A stretch of DNA of 64,000 bases, taken from contig JAGHTU010000034.1 of assembly GCA_018065185.1 (NCBI GenBank), forward strand, positions 25,646 to 89,645, written 5' to 3'. The notes under the pieces were generated by a model that saw only the letters and a program-made list of their open reading frames with translations, made no database searches and was not told the DNA's origin. Position numbers and translations under genes: made by a program. Positions 59,680 through 64,000 of the stretch are shown here, one piece after another. Within the stretch, counting starts at the first letter, position 1, and every line of letters begins with the position of its first letter. The DNA is from Candidatus Equicola faecalis. Its GTDB lineage: Bacteria > Bacteroidota > Bacteroidia > Bacteroidales > Bacteroidaceae.

Positions 59680-60606
59680 ATGAAAAGATTCTGGAACATA
59701 AATCAAAATCTTAGCGTAATTGACGAATGGCAGCCAGGCTGTTGGGTTCAGGTTACGTGTCCGACAAAAGAAGACATCAAATGGCTTGAGGAAACGTTTG
59801 AAATACCGGACTATTTCATCTCCGACATTTCCGATAATGACGAGCGTGCACGTTACGAATTCGAAGACGGATGGCGTCTTGTGATTCTCCGTGTGCCTCA
59901 TGCGAAAGAGGTGCAGAGCCGCACACCGTTTTCCACCGTTCCGTTGGGCTTCATACAGAAAGGCGATGTCATCATCACAATATGTTTCCATGAAACAACG
60001 ATGATGATTGATTTTGTCAGTTACCAGCAAAAGCGCGGCATGGGCTTTACGGATTATGTAGATATGATATTCCGTCTGTTCTATTCCGCCGCAGCATGGT
60101 ATCTAAAACGGCTGAAACAGATTAGTACGCGTATTGAAAAAGCCAAGAAAGACCTTGACAGAGAAGTGAACAACGAATCGCTCATCAATCTGTCGCGTCT
60201 GCAAGATTCACTCACCTATTTCATCACATCAATACGTGGCAATGAGAACCTGTTGCAGAAACTGAAATTCAAACTGCAGGTGGACGAGGTGGATGCCGAC
60301 CTTATCGAAGATGTCAGCATTGAGATGAGTCAGGCACGTGAAACGACGAACATCTATTCCGACATTCTCGAATCTACTATGGACACCTACTCCAGCATCA
60401 TCAACAATAACGTTTCCACCGTGATGCGTACCATGACATCAGTATCCATCATCCTGATGCTCCCTACGCTTGTAGCCAGTATTTTCGGTATGAATCTGGT
60501 GAGTGGGCTTGAGACCACCCCGTGGGGATTCTGGTTTGCCATCATCCTGTCCGTACTCGTTTCTGGAGCATTATGGTGGTTTATGAGACGTAAACGGCTG
60601 TTATAA
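59680..60606 (+). CDS. corA: CorA-family divalent metal transporter
   Basis: The 308-residue protein has a cytoplasmic N-domain (QPGCWVQVTCPTKEDIKWLEETFEIPDYFISDISD), a long coiled-coil helix and two C-terminal membrane helices. SIFGMNLVSGLE contains the GMN signature that defines CorA Mg2+ channels, and the C-terminus is basic (WWFMRRKRLL). It imports Mg2+ (possibly Co2+ or Ni2+). The long leader suggests post-transcriptional control. Confidence 0.92.
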   Translation: MKRFWNINQNLSVIDEWQPGCWVQVTCPTKEDIKWLEETFEIPDYFISDISDNDERARYEFEDGWRLVILRVPHAKEVQSRTPFSTVPLGFIQKGDVIITICFHETTMMIDFVSYQQKRGMGFTDYVDMIFRLFYSAAAWYLKRLKQISTRIEKAKKDLDREVNNESLINLSRLQDSLTYFITSIRGNENLLQKLKFKLQVDEVDADLIEDVSIEMSQARETTNIYSDILESTMDTYSSIINNNVSTVMRTMTSVSIILMLPTLVASIFGMNLVSGLETTPWGFWFAIILSVLVSGALWWFMRRKRLL

Positions 60607-60675
60607 GCGATAATATAACTCCAGTGACATTTGTTAAAAAACTTTAACATACAATAACAAGCAACATACTTTTCA

Positions 60676-60683
60676 TATCTTTG
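60676..60683 (+). promoter_or_regulatory. TATCTTTG -7 element for DUF349 gene
   Basis: The element lies 20 bp upstream of the ATG at 60704 and matches the Bacteroidetes -7 consensus. Confidence 0.55.
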
Positions 60684-60703
60684 TTGCAAAATGTACTGAT
60701 ACT

Positions 60704-62656
60704 ATGGAAGACTCTCAAGAAAAAGTTATCAATCAGGAGCAGAACACACCACAGCCAGAGGTTGTGGAAGAAGTTCAGGAAGAGATTGTAGAAAACGTTG
60801 TTGACGTTCCACAGGCAGAGACTGTGGCAGAGGAAAGTATTGAAACAAAGGCGGTAGAAGATGAGCCTGAAAAGAAGGTGGTATTCGCCACGAAGGGAGA
60901 AGTACTGAAGCGCACTTCGGAATTAGCTCATGGTGAGGAGACACCAGACAAGGCCGAAGTCGATGCCCTGAAGACAGCATTCTACAAGTTCCACACAGCA
61001 GAACGTGAGGCACAATACAAAAAGTTTATTGACGATGGTGGCGACCCAGAGGCGTATGAGGTTGTTCCGTCAGAAGATGAAGAGTCTTTCAAGGCAGAAA
61101 TGACTTTGATTAAGGAGAAACGCGCTGAAGCATTCCGCCAGAATCAGGAAGAACAGAAAGAGAACCTTGAAAAGAAGTTGACCATCATTGAGAAGATAAA
61201 AGAGATGGCAACATCACCTGAGGAAGCAAACAAGTCATACAAGCAGTTCCGCGAGTTGCAGCAGGAATGGCGTGAGATAAAGAACGTGCCAGCAGAAAAG
61301 GCAAGCCAACTGTGGCGCAGTTACCAGTTGTACGTTGAACAGTTCTACGACCTGCTGAAGCTCAATAATGCTGCACGCGAATACGACTTCCGCAAGAACC
61401 TTGAAATCAAGCAACATCTGTGCGAAGCAGCCGAAAAACTTGCCGAAGAGGAAGACGCTGTAAGTGCTTTCCACCAGTTGCAGAAACTGCATCAAGAGTT
61501 TAGAGAGACTGGTCCTGTGGCAAAGGAGTTGCGTGAGGAGATATGGAATCGTTTCAAGGCTGCATCTACGGTGGTCAACAAGCGTCATCAGGCACACTTC
61601 GAAAGTTTGAAAGGCATGGAAGAGGAAAACCTTGCCAAGAAGACTGCCCTATGCGAACAGGTTGAAGAAATTGCAAGCACCGAAGTAAAAAACAGCGGAG
61701 AATGGGAGAAGCTGACAGAGACTATCCTTGTCATACAGGCAGAATGGAAGAAGATAGGCTTCGCACCGCAGAAGATGAATGTCAAGATTTTTGAGCGTTT
61801 CCGCAAGGCATGCGATGACTTCTTTACAAAGAAATCAGAATATTTCACGACATTAAAGACCCGTTTTGCCGAGAATGCAGAAAAAAAACGTGCGCTCATC
61901 GCTCGTGCTCATGAGTTGGAAGACTCTACCGACTGGAAGAAGACTGCAGATGAATTCATGCAGTTGCAGAAAGATTGGAAGCAGGTGGGCATGACCACAA
62001 AGAAACTTGGCGATGCACTGTGGAACGAGTTTGTCGGAGCATGCAACAAGTTCTTTGAAGCACGCAATGCCACTGTCGGTGACAAATATAAGGAAGAACG
62101 TGAAAACCTTGCAAAGAAAAAAGACATAATAAGTAGGATGAAAGAACTCCTTGAGCAGATTGGTGACAAGGCTACGGAGGAAGCAAAAACCCTTATGGGC
62201 ACCCTCACAGAAGAATACAACAAGATAGGGCATGTACCTTTCCGCGACAAGGACAAAATTTACAAGGAATATCGTGAGGTCAGCGACAGCATACGCAAGG
62301 CTCTCAACATAAGTTTCGGTCAAAAGAGCGTAGAGAACTTCCGTTCAAAGGTCAAGAGCCTTGCCCGCAGTGGAGAAGAAGCAATACTTGATGAGCGTGC
62401 ACGCCTGATGCGTCAGTATGAAGCAATCAAGCAGGAGGTGCAGACTTATGAGAACAACCTTGGTTTCCTGAATGCTGCAAGCAAGACTGGTAACTCTCTC
62501 GTTGCAGAGATGAATCATAAGGTGGAGAGACTCAAAAGTGAAGTAAAGACTATCTACGAAAAGATTAAGGCTATTGACGAAGAACGCACCGCAGAGCCTG
62601 CCGAAGAAACACCAAATACAAATGAGCCCGACGAAGATACGGAAGAAACGAAGTAA
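60704..62656 (+). CDS. DUF349 repeat protein
   Basis: The 650-residue protein starts with an acidic Glu-rich region of about 60 residues and then carries several helical DUF349 repeats, recognisable by FRELQQEWREIKNVP, LHQEFRETGPVAKELREEIWNRFKAAS, IQAEWKKIGFAPQKMNVKIFERFRKACDDFF and LQKDWKQVGMTTKKLGDALWNEFVGACNKFF. It is cytoplasmic and largely coiled-coil. The function is unknown. A clear terminator follows, so it is monocistronic. Confidence 0.85.
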   Translation: MEDSQEKVINQEQNTPQPEVVEEVQEEIVENVVDVPQAETVAEESIETKAVEDEPEKKVVFATKGEVLKRTSELAHGEETPDKAEVDALKTAFYKFHTAEREAQYKKFIDDGGDPEAYEVVPSEDEESFKAEMTLIKEKRAEAFRQNQEEQKENLEKKLTIIEKIKEMATSPEEANKSYKQFRELQQEWREIKNVPAEKASQLWRSYQLYVEQFYDLLKLNNAAREYDFRKNLEIKQHLCEAAEKLAEEEDAVSAFHQLQKLHQEFRETGPVAKELREEIWNRFKAASTVVNKRHQAHFESLKGMEEENLAKKTALCEQVEEIASTEVKNSGEWEKLTETILVIQAEWKKIGFAPQKMNVKIFERFRKACDDFFTKKSEYFTTLKTRFAENAEKKRALIARAHELEDSTDWKKTADEFMQLQKDWKQVGMTTKKLGDALWNEFVGACNKFFEARNATVGDKYKEERENLAKKKDIISRMKELLEQIGDKATEEAKTLMGTLTEEYNKIGHVPFRDKDKIYKEYREVSDSIRKALNISFGQKSVENFRSKVKSLARSGEEAILDERARLMRQYEAIKQEVQTYENNLGFLNAASKTGNSLVAEMNHKVERLKSEVKTIYEKIKAIDEERTAEPAEETPNTNEPDEDTEETK

Positions 62657-62682
62657 GATACTCAGCACAATACGAAAAAGAA

Positions 62683-62713
62683 TGAGGATATGTTTTGCAT
62701 ATCCTCTTTTTTT
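62683..62713 (+). terminator. Intrinsic terminator after DUF349 gene
   Basis: gaggatatg-ttttg-catatcctc forms a perfect 9-bp stem followed by seven or more T. Confidence 0.92.
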
Positions 62714-62776
62714 ATGTCTAAAGATTGAATCTGTTTATGATATTAGCTTAAACGATAGGAGTGCTACCATTTGGCC

Positions 62777-63511
62777 TTATTCAAAATAGAAGATAAGCGT
62801 TATCATCTTGCTCCGTGCATTATTGACGGCACCGGTATAGCGACGCAAATTCTCGTCTTTCAGTTCTTCGGCATGCTTAGTGTCAATACAGTTGCTCAAC
62901 CCATAAGAGAAACGGAGTTCCGGAATGAGTTTGAAGAAAGGCAGATAGAAATCACATCCCAGTCCGATATTTAGGAAAGCATCTGCCTTATTCAGTTGCA
63001 GTATATCCTGCTTCTTCCCTGTGATATTCAGCACGGGAGTGACACCAGCGAATATGTATGGTCGCATATTATTGTATCGTTCTGCTGCAAACTTTATATC
63101 CAGAGGCAGAGCCACATACGTCGTCTTCATATCCTGCTGCATGGTGATGTTGCGCCCAGCTTCATCAAACTCTTTCAGGTTGAGAAATTTCAAATGTTTC
63201 TGTCCGAAGTGCATTGATGGTGACACACGGAACGAGAAGTTATTATTCAGTCGGAGTTCAGCCAGCACACCCACACTGAAACCTGGATTCCAGTTGTCCA
63301 CATCTGCCACAATCTCGCTACCATCAGCCTGCACACCGACATTATCCAGCATCAGATCCTGCATATTCACACCGAAATGAATGCCGTAATGAATGGTACG
63401 CAAATCACAATACGGGCGGTTCTGCACTGTGCGTTTCTCCTGCGACATAGCCACCGGTATGGATAATGTCGTAAGAAGAATAAAAAAAACTATTTTCCTT
63501 ACTGCATACAT
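62777..63511 (-). CDS. porT: PorT-like outer-membrane beta-barrel protein
   Basis: The 244-residue protein has a signal peptide (VRKIVFFILLTTLSIPVAMSQ) and alternating beta strands throughout, such as HYGIHFGVNMQDLMLDN, NPGFSVGVLAELRLNNNFSFRVSP, TYVALPLDIKFAAERYNNMRPYIFAGV and the C-terminal aromatic strand MITLIFYFE. The start RPYCDLRTIHYGIHFGVN resembles PorT of the type IX secretion system, though generic porin-family proteins look similar. It has no obvious operon partner. Confidence 0.72.
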   Translation of the reverse strand: MYAVRKIVFFILLTTLSIPVAMSQEKRTVQNRPYCDLRTIHYGIHFGVNMQDLMLDNVGVQADGSEIVADVDNWNPGFSVGVLAELRLNNNFSFRVSPSMHFGQKHLKFLNLKEFDEAGRNITMQQDMKTTYVALPLDIKFAAERYNNMRPYIFAGVTPVLNITGKKQDILQLNKADAFLNIGLGCDFYLPFFKLIPELRFSYGLSNCIDTKHAEELKDENLRRYTGAVNNARSKMITLIFYFE

Positions 63512-63604
63512 ATTCTATATATAGAAACGCAAGACGCTTGTGCTTATTGTATATGAATGATTGAAAAAAACATAAGATTTTATGAGTATAATGAAAAGTT
63601 TATA

Positions 63605-63612
63605 TACCTTTG
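63605..63612 (+). promoter_or_regulatory. TACCTTTG -7 element for ferredoxin gene
   Basis: TACCTTTG lies 40 bp upstream of the ATG at 63653. Confidence 0.55.
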
Positions 63613-63652
63613 CAGTAGTAATAAATGTTTAACTATTAAAATAAAAATTATT

Positions 63653-63823
63653 ATGGCTTACGTAATTAGCAATGATTGTATTAAGTGTGGAACTTGTGCC
63701 GATGAGTGTCCTGTAGGAGCTATTTCAGAAGGTGCAGATAAGTATGAGATTGATGCAGATGCATGTACAGAATGTGGCACATGCGCTGACGCTTGTCCAT
63801 CAGAGGCAATCTCCCTGCCTTAA
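63653..63823 (+). CDS. 2x[4Fe-4S] ferredoxin
   Basis: From the ATG at 63653 the protein has 56 residues (the track start 32 codons earlier crosses the promoter). It has two clusters: CIKCGTCADECP and CTECGTCADACP, both CxxCxxCxxxCP. This is a clostridial-type bacterial ferredoxin, an electron carrier for low-potential reactions. A hairpin terminator follows immediately. Confidence 0.95.
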   Translation: MAYVISNDCIKCGTCADECPVGAISEGADKYEIDADACTECGTCADACPSEAISLP

Positions 63824-63842
63824 TTATCATTAAGGAATAAAG

Positions 63843-63871
63843 AAAAGGCGTACCCCTTAGGTGCGCCTTTA
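63843..63871 (+). terminator. Intrinsic terminator after ferredoxin
   Basis: aaaaggcgtaccccttaggtgcgcctttatt forms a stem AAAGGCGTACC/GGTGCGCCTTT with one mismatch and a T-rich tail. Confidence 0.8.
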
Positions 63872-63901
63872 TTCGTTTGTGTCTTCTCCACCACAAACAA
63901 A

Positions 63902-63932
63902 AAAGAAGTCCCATTTTTTGGAACTTCTTTTA
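63902..63932. terminator. Hairpin at window end, possible terminator
   Basis: aaagaagtcccattttttggaacttcttt forms a stem GAAGTcCC/GGaACTTC flanked by A and T tracts. It is framed by two copies of ctccaccacaaacaaaa (63887-63903 and 63984-64000). Confidence 0.6.
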
Positions 63933-64000
63933 GGGTGGAGGGTGGGACTCGAACTTGCGTTTCATTGCTTGCGCTATGTCCACCTCCACCACAAACAAAA

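Noticed and set aside
63930-63995. tRNA gene at the right edge
   Set aside because: A T-loop and acceptor-like string is present, but the T stem does not pair and no anticodon arm can be formed.

Overview
The window looks like the chromosome of a Bacteroidales bacterium, probably near Prevotellaceae; the exact genus cannot be settled from the sequence alone. The evidence is TAnnTTTG-type promoters, a short 287-residue primary sigma factor, a serine palmitoyltransferase, PorT-like and fimbrillin-like proteins, SPII lipoproteins and weak Shine-Dalgarno signals.

Layout. (1) From 1 to about 21.9 kb, minus strand: the distal part of a large capsule/exopolysaccharide locus. It holds glycosyltransferases, a Wzy-like polymerase, a Wzx-like flippase, several acyltransferases, a DegT aminotransferase, an NDP-sugar dehydratase, a CBS-nucleotidyltransferase, an ATP-grasp enzyme and a WbpG-like amidotransferase. 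Three acyltransferase-type genes carry runs of 9-10 G on the coding strand. One run (10 G) puts its gene out of frame and two (9 G) leave theirs in frame, which fits slipped-strand phase variation of glycan acylation. (2) From 22 to 36 kb: an accessory island between broken and intact copies of a capE-like dehydratase. It has a YobI/KAP-type P-loop NTPase with a small partner between 38-bp direct repeats, an AlbA_2 protein, a DUF3990/DUF3791 toxin-antitoxin-like trio, DUF1016, Bro-N, KilA-N and DinD genes and a pRiA4b ORF-3-like gene. Several are truncated or chimeric. (3) From 36.9 to 47.8 kb, minus strand: nucleotide-sugar supply genes, namely ugd (UDP-GlcA), capE/capG/capF (UDP-L-FucNAc) and fcl/gmd (GDP-L-fucose), with a 5'-nucleotidase-like lipoprotein and a phosphoribosyltransferase-like gene among them. 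Here small ORFs flanked by their own inverted repeats (four-helix-bundle, GxxExxY, DUF559) sit between or inside the capE/F/G genes, and the DUF559 unit is read in frame inside the CapF cupin domain. (4) From 47.8 to 49.9 kb: a gene-poor stretch with a lipoprotein, a broken fimbrillin-like start and 22-bp tandem repeats. (5) From 49.9 to 64 kb: core genes, namely rnpB, an HtrA protease, rpoD in an operon with an HprK-like/S24/PqqD/BadF set, tRNA-Pro, serine palmitoyltransferase beside a lipid kinase, trmN6, rhaM, corA, a DUF349 protein, a PorT-like protein and a ferredoxin.

Regions 1-3 together would make, activate, decorate, polymerise and flip a complex acylated surface glycan. No initiating polyprenyl-phosphate sugar transferase, Wza/Wzc export genes or UpxY/UpxZ regulators are seen, so these must lie outside the window or be encoded elsewhere. 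The strongest leads are the set of poly-G tracts in acyltransferase genes and the four families of repeat-flanked small ORFs that have entered the capsule genes, in two or three places without breaking the reading frame.
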